Assembly: GCA_947175175.1 (NCBI GenBank)
Contig: CAMWLV010000003.1
Location: 1-59,609 of the forward strand
Direction of reading: 5' to 3'
DNA from: an uncultured Lachnospiraceae bacterium
Lineage (GTDB): Bacteria > Bacillota > Clostridia > Lachnospirales > Lachnospiraceae
Length of the DNA: 59,609 nt
The notes under the pieces: model-generated
What the model was told of the DNA's origin: nothing
Database searches by the model: none
The model's input: only the letters and a program-made list of their open reading frames with translations
Program-made: the position numbers and the translations under genes
Shown: in pieces, positions 19,588 to 27,954 of the stretch
How positions within the stretch are numbered: the first letter of the stretch is position 1
How the letters are laid out: the number at the start of each line of letters is the position of its first letter

Positions 19588-20733
19588 TTATTGTGTCACG
19601 ACTCCCGGCGGATTCTTCCCGCTCATATAAAATGCTTCCATTTTTACTGCCAGCGCACGAACGTCAAAATCTCTATCAGCAATCGCCGCCCGCATATCTT
19701 TCCGCTCTAACGCCGCTTTGGCGTTTCGCATAATCTCACCTGCCCAGTTTGCAGCCGGTTCCTCGATACTCTTGTAAGTCACAAGTTCTGTCAGTGCTGC
19801 TTCTCTCGTAACTTTATCCGAGACAAGACAGTAAAGTCCTGATGCCTGCGCCTCCGCCACACTGCCCGGAAGTCCTTCAAAGGTCGATGGGAAGACGAAA
19901 TAGTCAAATACTTGATAATACCGCTCCACATCAAAGCGATTACCTAGAAAAAGTACCTTATCTGTAAGATTCAATGTTTTTACTTTTTTTTTCATCTCCT
20001 CTTCCAGCTCACCCTTTCCGATCAATACCAGCACTGCATCGTCCCGCATCCTGCAAAGTTCTGCAAAGACATCTATTAAATAACCATGATTTTTCATAAA
20101 GCTAAATCTGCCCACGTGACCGATCACAAACTTTCCAGTAAGTCCAAGCTCTGCGCGTATCTGCTCCCGTACTGTGGGATTGTATGCAAACCGCTGCACA
20201 TCAATCGCATTGGGAATGGTTCTTACCTTTCCCATGTCTATCCACTTTCTTCCATAGACCGCCTCCGCCGCCTCCGCGGAACAGGTAAAGCAATAATCTG
20301 CCCTGTATTTCAGCGGATAGCGGATCACCTTGGTCGCAAATCCCTTGATGCCTGGATCTACCCCTGCACTTCTAGCATGGGCAATTGTCACGGGAATACC
20401 TGCCTTCTTCGCAATCGGAAGATAGATGGACGCTGTGCTGGTCATATGCCCCTGTACTGCTGCAAATTCATTATGCTCGCAAAAAAACCTTCGCAGCGCC
20501 TTTTGATACGGCAGGATATTGTACACCCGAAACCGTGGAACATTGTATATCCTGCCTCCAAGACGCCGTATTTCCTCACCGTACTGACCTTCCTTCTCTG
20601 TGTGCACGAGAAAATCAAACTGCACCTTGTCCCTGTCGAGTGCCCGGTAGAGCTCCATCACTCTGCTCTCCGCACCGCCGAGATCTATCGTTCCAAGCAC
20701 ATTCAATACTCTCACCGGATTTGTCTGCATCAT
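19588..20733 (-). CDS. GT4-family glycosyltransferase (EpsF-like)
   Basis: A 381-residue GT-B enzyme. TIDLGGAESRVMELYRALD near the start and FEGLPGSVAEAQASGLYC in the donor domain fit the EpsF-type capsular glycosyltransferases of Firmicutes. The ATG overlaps the upstream deacetylase stop in an ATGA with AGAGG upstream. The acceptor is presumably the lipid-linked repeat unit on the cytoplasmic face. Donor unknown. Confidence 0.9.
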   Translation of the reverse strand: MMQTNPVRVLNVLGTIDLGGAESRVMELYRALDRDKVQFDFLVHTEKEGQYGEEIRRLGGRIYNVPRFRVYNILPYQKALRRFFCEHNEFAAVQGHMTSTASIYLPIAKKAGIPVTIAHARSAGVDPGIKGFATKVIRYPLKYRADYCFTCSAEAAEAVYGRKWIDMGKVRTIPNAIDVQRFAYNPTVREQIRAELGLTGKFVIGHVGRFSFMKNHGYLIDVFAELCRMRDDAVLVLIGKGELEEEMKKKVKTLNLTDKVLFLGNRFDVERYYQVFDYFVFPSTFEGLPGSVAEAQASGLYCLVSDKVTREAALTELVTYKSIEEPAANWAGEIMRNAKAALERKDMRAAIADRDFDVRALAVKMEAFYMSGKNPPGVVTQ

Positions 20734-21494
20734 ACCTTTAAACCTCTAATATTAACCAGCACAAATTTTGTGAATGCCATCAAGTATTCCCTCACATTTC
20801 CAAACACACCTCGTTTTCTCGGTGTCAGCTCCAACAGCCCTGCATACGAAACAAGCCTGTCCCTGTGTATGGCAAAAATCTGCTCATACCGCTCAAAGTC
20901 CTTGTCATTCATTGTGTTCGCGTGAACGACAAATGTCGTATAGCCCTTTTTTGCCCTGTTTTTCAGGACACTGCTCTGTTTGTACGATATCGGATAAAAT
21001 ACCATTCCGAAACGGATATATGGATAGTCTCCAAAGCCGTCTGTCAGTCTGCGAAATCCCAGTTTCTTTAACGCCTTTATGGTATTGCGGTCAAAAGAGT
21101 GTGCTGGCGCCATAAAAATATCAGTTCTGATTCCGTGATCTGTTAGGATTTTTCTGCCCCGCTTTAATACCTCATACTGCTGCTCATACCCTATCCCTGC
21201 AAATTCTGACAGCTGGTTCAGCGGAAAGCAGCCCATCTTTTTGGTGGTGTAAATATGGGTCGCGCCATGCTGCGCGATGCACCAGCCATCTTTTTGCAGT
21301 TCTCTCAGATATTGCCAGAAATCACTTATGGGCGCAGTTTCGGGTGCATTAATTTGAAGGTTTTCATCCATATTGTCAGGTACTACCCCAATCAGCGGCT
21401 TGATGTTATACTGGTCACAGAGTGCCTTAAAACGCATAAATTTTGCCCAGTCCATATCCGGCGTGATATCGTCCATTCTTATACTGATCTTCAT
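20730..21494 (-). CDS. Polysaccharide deacetylase-like protein (DUF2334-like)
   Basis: A 254-residue protein starting MKISIRMDDITPD, a NodB-type first motif with the metal-binding Asp-Asp. IAQHGATHIY (~88) gives the His pair, and MAPAHSFD (~130) resembles a later motif of DUF2334 deacetylases. No signal peptide, so it probably acts in the cytoplasm on a nucleotide or lipid-linked sugar. It overlaps the WbpP-like gene upstream and the GT4 gene downstream by 4 nt each, so it is tightly coupled to UDP-HexNAc(A) metabolism. One possible role is N-deacetylation before formylation. Confidence 0.72.
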   Translation of the reverse strand: MKISIRMDDITPDMDWAKFMRFKALCDQYNIKPLIGVVPDNMDENLQINAPETAPISDFWQYLRELQKDGWCIAQHGATHIYTTKKMGCFPLNQLSEFAGIGYEQQYEVLKRGRKILTDHGIRTDIFMAPAHSFDRNTIKALKKLGFRRLTDGFGDYPYIRFGMVFYPISYKQSSVLKNRAKKGYTTFVVHANTMNDKDFERYEQIFAIHRDRLVSYAGLLELTPRKRGVFGNVREYLMAFTKFVLVNIRGLKV

Positions 21495-22477
21495 AAATTC
21501 TCTTTGTACCAGTCGATTGCCAGTGCGATACCGCTCTCAAAGTCATACTCCGGGGCATAGCCCAGCATTTCCTTTGCCTTCGAGATATCCGCGTTGGAAT
21601 GCTTGATATCCCCTGCGCGGTCTGGTCCAAAATGGGGCTCCACTTCCTTGCCGAGCGCTTTGCACAGGTCATAATAGATATCAATCAGATATTCCCTGCC
21701 ACCGTATGCAATGTTAAATGCCTGTCCCGCCACATCGCTTGACGCCTGGCATGCTTTTAAGTTTGCCTCGATTACGTTGTCGATGTAAGTGAAATCTCTT
21801 GACTGCTTCCCGTCGCCATTGATCGTCGGAACATCCCCGTTAAGCAGCTGCTTGATAAACTTGGGAATCACTGCCGCATAAGCTCCGTTGGGGTCCTGCC
21901 TGCGCCCAAATACATTGAAATAACGCAGACCATAGGTGTCAAGGCCATAGAGTTTCTTATAGAGCTTGCCATACTCTTCGTTTGTACGCTTTGTCAGTGC
22001 ATAGGGCGATAACAGATTGCCCTCCTCTCCCTCCTTCTTGGGAAGAACAGGGTGATCACCGTAGACAGAAGAACTCGACGCATATACAAATTTCTTTACA
22101 CCGTTCTGCCTTGCCGCTTCCATCATGTTCAGTGTCCCCATAATATTGTTCTGCTCATAAAATAACGGCATCTCAATACTTCTGGGAACAGAGCCCCACG
22201 CCGCCTGATTTAAAACGCAGTCAACCCCCTCACATGCTTTCATACAGGTGTCGAAGTCTTTGATATCGCCTTTGATAAAGGTATAGTTTGACCTGTCCAT
22301 AAACATCTTCACATTGTCTTCCTTACCGGTGGAGAGATCGTCAAGGCATCTCACCTGATACCCCATATCCGTTAACGCCTCACACAGATTTGAACCGATA
22401 AAACCGGCGCCGCCTGTCACAAGAAACACACTGTCCTTGTCAAACTTTAAATCTCTATATCCCATGTTATCAACCAT
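21491..22477 (-). CDS. wbpP: UDP-N-acetylhexosamine (or uronic acid) C4-epimerase, WbpP-like
   Basis: A 328-residue extended SDR. The Rossmann motif is TGGAGFIGS, with SSSSVYGD and YALTK carrying the catalytic Ser/Tyr/Lys set. NQAAWGSVPRSI is the diagnostic segment of the WbpP/TviC subgroup, which interconverts UDP-GlcNAc and UDP-GalNAc or their uronic forms. The WbpO/TviB-like dehydrogenase lies one gene away, so together they should give UDP-GalNAcA. Overlaps the upstream membrane protein gene by 8 nt. Confidence 0.88.
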   Translation of the reverse strand: MVDNMGYRDLKFDKDSVFLVTGGAGFIGSNLCEALTDMGYQVRCLDDLSTGKEDNVKMFMDRSNYTFIKGDIKDFDTCMKACEGVDCVLNQAAWGSVPRSIEMPLFYEQNNIMGTLNMMEAARQNGVKKFVYASSSSVYGDHPVLPKKEGEEGNLLSPYALTKRTNEEYGKLYKKLYGLDTYGLRYFNVFGRRQDPNGAYAAVIPKFIKQLLNGDVPTINGDGKQSRDFTYIDNVIEANLKACQASSDVAGQAFNIAYGGREYLIDIYYDLCKALGKEVEPHFGPDRAGDIKHSNADISKAKEMLGYAPEYDFESGIALAIDWYKENL

Positions 22478-23876
22478 GCCTTTCCTGAATCAATTCTCTA
22501 AGTTCCAAAAATCCTGCCATATAAAACAATGGGAGGTTATATATCATATATCTGGATATACACTGTATCATCAGTGCCGTCGCACAGACATTTCCCGCGA
22601 TCGTGAGCAGCACAACAGCCATAAAAGATGCTGCCATGCTCTTTGGATCACGCTTCCACAATAGGATCGTCAATACTACTGCTGCTATATAAACAAATAT
22701 TGCATACCATGCCAGAAATATATTTTCATACGCAACTGTCCTAATAAACCCAAGTGCGATTATATAGATATAATTGAATGCATATCTGCCGAATAACTGC
22801 GGCATCAGCTCTGCGGAAAGTTCTGCGGCAACCTCATCGACCGCAATCATCAGCTCCTGAAAGCGATCCGCATAGATTCCCTGCTTCTCACCCACATACT
22901 GTCTTGCCGATTCCGCAAAATAGGTGAAATTCAACTCGTCATGACATTTTTCGTGGTATGCCGCCCTGCCAAGAATCCCAGACGGTGCATATTTATAATT
23001 CATCTGATCTGCATCTGCCTTGTCATATATCTCATAAAACAACGCCCGCAGCCCATCATCGGCAACTGCATCGCCGTCCTCCCTGTCTGCCGCATACAGA
23101 ACATTTGCAAACGACATTGCTTTCCCTGACGCAGTATCCACAAATAATCCCTGTTCACAGTAGTTATACACATGAATCACAATGCTTCTCGCCGCAAAAG
23201 CGATAATAACTGCTGCCAAAACTGCAGTCAATCCCTGTTTTGCTATATTTTCTGCCAACACAAATGTATTTTTTTTATCCTGCGTCCTGTTCGTCACCGC
23301 AATGCCATTTTTCACTAACAAAACATATGCTACCAGAAACCACACAACAAACAGTACCATCATCTGACCGCGAATCAATGAGAGCAGCAGAAAGAAAGCA
23401 AGTGTGCCAAAACTCTTTTTTCCAACAGGATTTCCCGACCACATCATATCCAACAGACTCATAAAAGCCAGCGGATACAGGGAAAACAGAACTCCCTCCG
23501 TCATCAGAGCATTTGTCAGCACTAAATGCGTGCTCGCAAACACTGGCGTCATAATGTGCGGTACCAGTAAAATTCCTGTGAATAACAATGACACCCCTAC
23601 ATTCAAGACAAATCGTTTTCTCATAAACACAATCAATATTGTGTTTGCCGCCACGGCCAGAATATTTTGGAACAATATGATCAGCCAATATTGATTTTCA
23701 GGCGATACGAAGCGGCAAAACTGCATCAGCAGTGCATAGACCGGCTCCCGCATGATCATTTGGTTTTCATATTGAAAGGTATCTCCTACATACATCGGCT
23801 CGCCTGCCATGAGCAAATATCCAAAGAAAGCTGTGAATATCCCCAAGAAAACGAAATTCATTCTATCCTTATGCAT
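22470..23876 (-). CDS. Polytopic membrane protein, paralogue of the 16094-17491 product
   Basis: About 468 residues with ten or more predicted helices. DTFQYENQMIMREPVY after helix 1 and RYMIYNLPLFYMAG at the end match the spacing of the paralogue at 16094-17491. The ORF track extends to a TTG at 23915, but those extra residues (ETIVLETIVLE) merely translate a 15 bp tandem repeat. The ATG at 23876 has GGAG just upstream, and a second ATG five codons later also has AAGGA. Function unknown; GT-C-like use of a polyprenyl-phosphate sugar is an inference. Confidence 0.68.
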   Translation of the reverse strand: MHKDRMNFVFLGIFTAFFGYLLMAGEPMYVGDTFQYENQMIMREPVYALLMQFCRFVSPENQYWLIILFQNILAVAANTILIVFMRKRFVLNVGVSLLFTGILLVPHIMTPVFASTHLVLTNALMTEGVLFSLYPLAFMSLLDMMWSGNPVGKKSFGTLAFFLLLSLIRGQMMVLFVVWFLVAYVLLVKNGIAVTNRTQDKKNTFVLAENIAKQGLTAVLAAVIIAFAARSIVIHVYNYCEQGLFVDTASGKAMSFANVLYAADREDGDAVADDGLRALFYEIYDKADADQMNYKYAPSGILGRAAYHEKCHDELNFTYFAESARQYVGEKQGIYADRFQELMIAVDEVAAELSAELMPQLFGRYAFNYIYIIALGFIRTVAYENIFLAWYAIFVYIAAVVLTILLWKRDPKSMAASFMAVVLLTIAGNVCATALMIQCISRYMIYNLPLFYMAGFLELRELIQERHG

Positions 23877-23879
23877 TCT

Positions 23880-23918
23880 CTCCAATACTATAGTCTCCAA
23901 TACTATAGTCTCCAATAA
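23880..23918 (-). repeat. 15 bp tandem repeat in the leader of the membrane protein gene
   Basis: TTGGAGACTATAGTA occurs twice in tandem, followed by a third partial TTGGAGA, between the dehydrogenase stop and the next ATG. Each unit carries a GGAG. Copy number changes would alter the leader in 15 bp steps. Confidence 0.8.
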
Positions 23919-25219
23919 AGATACCCTGCATCCACATACGTTTTTTTATCCAGAATACCCTTTAAGTCAGTCAACACCTTTGCCCTGCCGCTGTCTGCAT
24001 AGAGTGCATCCAAGTCCGCCTTGCCAAATGACTTGTAGGACTCATGTGCCACTGCGAGAATCACCGCATCGCAATCCTTAATATCTGTCAACGGCGTAAA
24101 CTCAATTCCGTACAGACGTTTTGCCTCATCAGCGTCAGCATTGTCATCCGCCACCTGTGCTGTAATGCCATACTCTTTCAATTCGTTATAGATATCAATG
24201 ATCTTGGTATTTCTGGTATCCGGGCAGTTCTCCTTGAATGTAAAGCCGAGGATTGCTACCTTGGCACTCTTTACTGGAATATCTGCCTTGATCAGATTCT
24301 TGACAAGGTTCTCTGCCACATATTTGCCCATGTCATCGTTAATACGGCGTCCGGAAAGAATGATCTGAGAGTGATATCCCAGCTGCTCCGCCTTGTAAGT
24401 CAGATAATACGGGTCAACACCGATGCAGTGTCCACCGACAAGTCCCGGCTGGAAATTCAGGAAATTCCACTTTGTTCCTGCCGCTTCCAGAACGGACTTT
24501 GTGTCAATCCCCATCTTGTTAAATATAATGGAAAGTTCATTCATAAATGCTATGTTGATATCTCTCTGACTGTTCTCGATCACCTTTGCTGCCTCTGCGA
24601 CCTTGATGGACTCCGCTCTGTATACGCCAGCCTCAACCACAAGTTCATACACATGTGCAACTTCGTCAAGTGTCTTTGCATCCATACCAGACACAATCTT
24701 TGTGATCGTCTCCAGACGGTGTATCTTATCCCCTGGATTGATACGCTCTGGTGAATAGCCAATCTTAAAGTCCACACCGCATTTTAAACCGGATTCCTTC
24801 TCGAGAATCGGCACACAGATATCCTCCGTGACACCGGGATACACTGTCGACTCAAACACTACAATAGAACCTTTGGTAAGATTCTGTCCAAGAATACGGC
24901 TTGCGCCCTCAACAGGTGTCAGATCCGGTGTGTGGTCATCATTGACCGGTGTCGGAACTGCCACGATATGGAACTTTGCCTCTCTTAACCGGGAAGCGTC
25001 AGCAGTAAACTCCACCTTTGTGTTCCTGATCACCTCGTCTCCCACTTCATTCGTGGGGTCTATACCCGACTTATAGAGATCGATCTTTGCCGCATTCAGG
25101 TCAAACCCCACGACTTTAATCTTCCTCGCAAAAGCGACTGCAATCGGCATTCCCACATAGCCAAGCCCGACCAGTGACAATTTCTCTTTTCCGCTCAAAA
25201 TATCTTCGTATAAACTCAT
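23903..25219 (-). CDS. wbpO: UDP-N-acetylhexosamine 6-dehydrogenase (WbpO/TviB-like)
   Basis: A 438-residue NAD-dependent nucleotide-sugar dehydrogenase. The Rossmann motif is GLGYVGMPIAVAFA. AVPTPV and ESTVYPGVTE mark the first domain, and GGHCIGVDPYYLT holds the catalytic Cys. The IGYSPERINPGD segment is typical of the WbpO/TviB/WecC group that oxidises UDP-HexNAc at C6, not UDP-glucose. With the WbpP-like epimerase it should give UDP-GalNAcA. The ATG overlaps the upstream GT4 stop in an ATGA with AAAGGAG upstream. Full length. Confidence 0.92.
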   Translation of the reverse strand: MSLYEDILSGKEKLSLVGLGYVGMPIAVAFARKIKVVGFDLNAAKIDLYKSGIDPTNEVGDEVIRNTKVEFTADASRLREAKFHIVAVPTPVNDDHTPDLTPVEGASRILGQNLTKGSIVVFESTVYPGVTEDICVPILEKESGLKCGVDFKIGYSPERINPGDKIHRLETITKIVSGMDAKTLDEVAHVYELVVEAGVYRAESIKVAEAAKVIENSQRDINIAFMNELSIIFNKMGIDTKSVLEAAGTKWNFLNFQPGLVGGHCIGVDPYYLTYKAEQLGYHSQIILSGRRINDDMGKYVAENLVKNLIKADIPVKSAKVAILGFTFKENCPDTRNTKIIDIYNELKEYGITAQVADDNADADEAKRLYGIEFTPLTDIKDCDAVILAVAHESYKSFGKADLDALYADSGRAKVLTDLKGILDKKTYVDAGYLYWRL

Positions 25220-26322
25220 CTTAAATTTTCTCCTTTCATGATCGCATGAATTTCTTCCATATATATTTGTACCACTTTCCTACGGTCAAATTCCTTTTCC
25301 ATTTTAACCCTTGCATTTTTTCCCATCTGAGCACGTTTCTCATAAGGAAGGCTTATAAATTTTCTGAGCGTTTCCAGGAGCGCCTCCCTATCCCTCGGCA
25401 CAAACCCGAATCCTGTTATACCGTCCTCGAAACCTTCCTGACAGCCTGGTATCTGCGAAGCCAGCACCGGGCGCCCACTTGCAGCCGCCTCCAAAATGAC
25501 ATTGGACATTCCCTCGTGATAACTTGGCATTAATATAGCAGATGCTTCCTGATAATATGGTGTAATATCTTTTTGATAACCAATGTGCTCTACGATTTCC
25601 TTTTTTTCGAATTGCTCTATTTTATACTTATAGTCATCCTCATAATTTCCCACGAGTCTGAATATGACTTCCGGATACTCTTCGCGGATCTTAGCTGCCG
25701 CATAGAGCAGCTCGTCAATCCCCTTTTCCTTCATAACCCTGCCCACATAGAGAAAAATCATCCCCCCCTCCTTAGAAGGATATTCCTTAAAACAATGTCT
25801 GTCAAGATTTACTCCAGAACCAGGTAAAAGTCTCGCCTTTTTTCCCTGAATATGAAACTGCTCAAATATGTCCTGATTCGCCCTGTTCTGAAAAAAAACG
25901 CATTTGGCATTTTTCAATGCTATTTTATATAAAAAAACTACTATTTTCCGAACCAGACCATCGTTTTCAAAAGCTGAGCCCAAGCCCGTGATGTTAGCGA
26001 GATATGGTATCTTTTGAATCCTGCAGCACAGATTCCCATAAATATTTGGCTTGACCGTATAGGTCAAAACAATATCAGGCTTTATTTTGTGCACCATTTT
26101 AAAATATTCACAAAATAATTTGATATCCCGCACAGGATTGATTCCCCGCCTGTCAATCGGCGTATGGATAACCCTGCTCCCCTCCTTGGCAAGCTCTGGC
26201 ACCTTTTGCTCGTCTGGAAGGCTTATAAATACCTCATATTCCTTTAAAAGCTCCCTGATCAGCTCATTTCGAAAATCATATAACCCGCTTGCAGAATTGG
26301 CAAGAATCAATACTTTCCCCAT
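25216..26322 (-). CDS. GT4-family glycosyltransferase (PglA-like)
   Basis: About 368 residues. LANSASGLYDFRNELI and TYTVKPNIYGN, NITGLGSAF are features of the PglA/CapM-type GT4 enzymes that add the second sugar to undecaprenyl-PP-bacillosamine or similar. The donor domain has HEGMSNVILEAAASGRPVLAS. I place the start at the ATG at 26322, with AAGGG ten bases upstream; the track start at 26346 is TTG without a site. It lies immediately after the ATP-grasp and PglC-like genes, which suits a second-step transferase. Confidence 0.85.
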   Translation of the reverse strand: MGKVLILANSASGLYDFRNELIRELLKEYEVFISLPDEQKVPELAKEGSRVIHTPIDRRGINPVRDIKLFCEYFKMVHKIKPDIVLTYTVKPNIYGNLCCRIQKIPYLANITGLGSAFENDGLVRKIVVFLYKIALKNAKCVFFQNRANQDIFEQFHIQGKKARLLPGSGVNLDRHCFKEYPSKEGGMIFLYVGRVMKEKGIDELLYAAAKIREEYPEVIFRLVGNYEDDYKYKIEQFEKKEIVEHIGYQKDITPYYQEASAILMPSYHEGMSNVILEAAASGRPVLASQIPGCQEGFEDGITGFGFVPRDREALLETLRKFISLPYEKRAQMGKNARVKMEKEFDRRKVVQIYMEEIHAIMKGENLR

Positions 26323-26323
26323 A

Positions 26324-27307
26324 TCATACATTCCCTTTTGCATCAACTGTATCTATGAGCATGATCTCATTGTATTTCATCATCACCTTTTGTGTCTGAT
26401 ATCCACCGACGGCGACAGGGTTTGCCACTCCCAAAAGATTATTTTTGATAAGCGTCATGTGATCTGCTCCACAGGCATATGCATGGGGATATCCGCCGCC
26501 AAACCGCGGATTTACCTCTGAAAAATAATATACGCCATCCTGCTCAAAAATATCAATGTCAATCTGTCCTGTAAATCCGTTTTCTGTCACAAACTTTTTG
26601 ATCTGTTCAAATAATCGCTCATCAATAAAAGATATTGCCTTATCGGTCTCCCCTGCCCGCATCACAAGTTTCTTCTTGGTGAAAATGGACACAACCTCCC
26701 TGCTGATCAGATCAATATAGACATCTGCACCAATCTCCTGCCCTGTCATATACTCCTGTATAATCATCTGTTCACCATGCATGAACAAAAACTCCGCTGT
26801 ACCCATATCATCGGCTTTGGCAATCTGAATGCTCGCACTGCCTTTCATCGGTTTTACAAAAACCGGGAAACTGATCTTTTCAAGCTCCAGATCCCTTTTG
26901 AATTCTTCTATATCGATATATGTTTTTGCACAAGGATATTCATGTGCTTTCATCCAACAGTACAATTCCCACTTATTTAATGTGCGTTCGCACAGTTCAT
27001 AGGAAGAGCCAATGACTGTAACACCAAGGGCTTTAAAATCCTCCTCATGCAATGCGATCAACGAAAGTTCCGGATCAATAAGTGACAGCACACCTGTGAC
27101 AGATTCTTTTTTGCAGATATCATATATCACATCGAGATACCCTGGCTCTGTAATCCTTGGCACAATATAATGGGCATCTGCCTCATACAGCGCCGGCGCA
27201 TAAGGACTGCAGTCCGTGCAGATTACCCTGCCATCCCTGCCAAAAGATTCTTTAAAATATTGAACCACCTTATCTCTTGTACCACAGCTTAATATCAAAA
27301 GATTCAT
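26324..27307 (-). CDS. ATP-grasp ligase
   Basis: A 327-residue carbamoyl-phosphate-synthase-like ATP-grasp protein: an N-terminal pre-ATP-grasp domain (~1-100), then FPVFVKPMKGSASI (ATP lysine), IIQEYMTGQEIGADVY, and FSEVNPRFGGGYP, the Mg-binding Glu-Asn-Arg segment. ATP-grasp enzymes join a carboxylate to an amine or thiol through an acyl phosphate. It sits between the PglC-like transferase and the PglA-like GT, where a sugar N-acyltransferase such as PglD would be expected. It may ligate an amino acid to the 4-amino sugar. Substrates are unproven. Confidence 0.82.
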   Translation of the reverse strand: MNLLILSCGTRDKVVQYFKESFGRDGRVICTDCSPYAPALYEADAHYIVPRITEPGYLDVIYDICKKESVTGVLSLIDPELSLIALHEEDFKALGVTVIGSSYELCERTLNKWELYCWMKAHEYPCAKTYIDIEEFKRDLELEKISFPVFVKPMKGSASIQIAKADDMGTAEFLFMHGEQMIIQEYMTGQEIGADVYIDLISREVVSIFTKKKLVMRAGETDKAISFIDERLFEQIKKFVTENGFTGQIDIDIFEQDGVYYFSEVNPRFGGGYPHAYACGADHMTLIKNNLLGVANPVAVGGYQTQKVMMKYNEIMLIDTVDAKGNV

Positions 27308-27312
27308 TGCAA

Positions 27313-27939
27313 CTACTCCTTTTTCTGCTTTGCCTTTCTGATCTCAGCAAAATTACCTTCTACCTGATTTGTGTTCACTTCTATGTCTTCGTGTGTCAAA
27401 ACCTTGCAGATTGTCATGCAAAAAATTTTCACATCCATGACAAATGAAAGATTTCTGACATACTCTACATCTGTCGCAATACGCCTGTCCCAGTCAAGCA
27501 GGTTTCTCCCCCGCACCTGTGCAAGCCCTGTAAGTCCTGGTCTTACACTGTGTCTGAGTCGCTCCTCGTTTGTGTAATATGGAAGATAGCTTACCAAAAG
27601 GGGGCGCGGGCCAATCAGGCTCATATCACCCTTTAGGATATTCCATAACTCGGGAAGTTCATCGAGGCTTGTCGCCCGCAGCATCTTCCCAAATTTCGTC
27701 AACCGAACTTCATCCGGCAGCAGTTCGCCGTCAGCACCACGCTCATTTGTCATGGAACGAAATTTGCAGAGTTTAAATACCTTTTCATGATATCCTGGTC
27801 TCTCCTGATGAAAGATCACTGGCGAGCCAAGCTTTATGCGCACCAGCACTGCAACGATCAACAGAACCGGACTCAGTATGATAAGTGCCATGAGCGATAT
27901 GACAATATCCAACAACCGTTTTATATATTTCTGATACAT
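27313..27939 (-). CDS. pglC: PglC-like monotopic phosphoglycosyl transferase (initiating enzyme)
   Basis: A 208-residue membrane-associated enzyme that transfers a sugar-1-phosphate from a UDP-sugar to undecaprenyl phosphate, the first committed step. There is one N-terminal re-entrant hydrophobic helix (~8-32), then FKLCKFRSM, the catalytic Asp-Glu dyad in TSLDELPELWNIL, GPRPLL, and RPGLTGLAQVRGRN. The length is that of the small PglC/EpsL type, not the long WbaP type. Next to pglE and pglF, its donor is probably a UDP-bacillosamine derivative. Confidence 0.9.
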   Translation of the reverse strand: MYQKYIKRLLDIVISLMALIILSPVLLIVAVLVRIKLGSPVIFHQERPGYHEKVFKLCKFRSMTNERGADGELLPDEVRLTKFGKMLRATSLDELPELWNILKGDMSLIGPRPLLVSYLPYYTNEERLRHSVRPGLTGLAQVRGRNLLDWDRRIATDVEYVRNLSFVMDVKIFCMTICKVLTHEDIEVNTNQVEGNFAEIRKAKQKKE

Positions 27940-27954
27940 TTTTCCTGGCTCCCA

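Noticed and set aside
20086-20925. 279-residue plus-strand ORF
   Set aside because: It spans two well-supported minus-strand genes and their overlap; composition is that of an antisense frame.
23877-23915. TTG start of the membrane protein at 23915
   Set aside because: The extra residues translate a tandem repeat, and the ATG at 23876 has a ribosome site.
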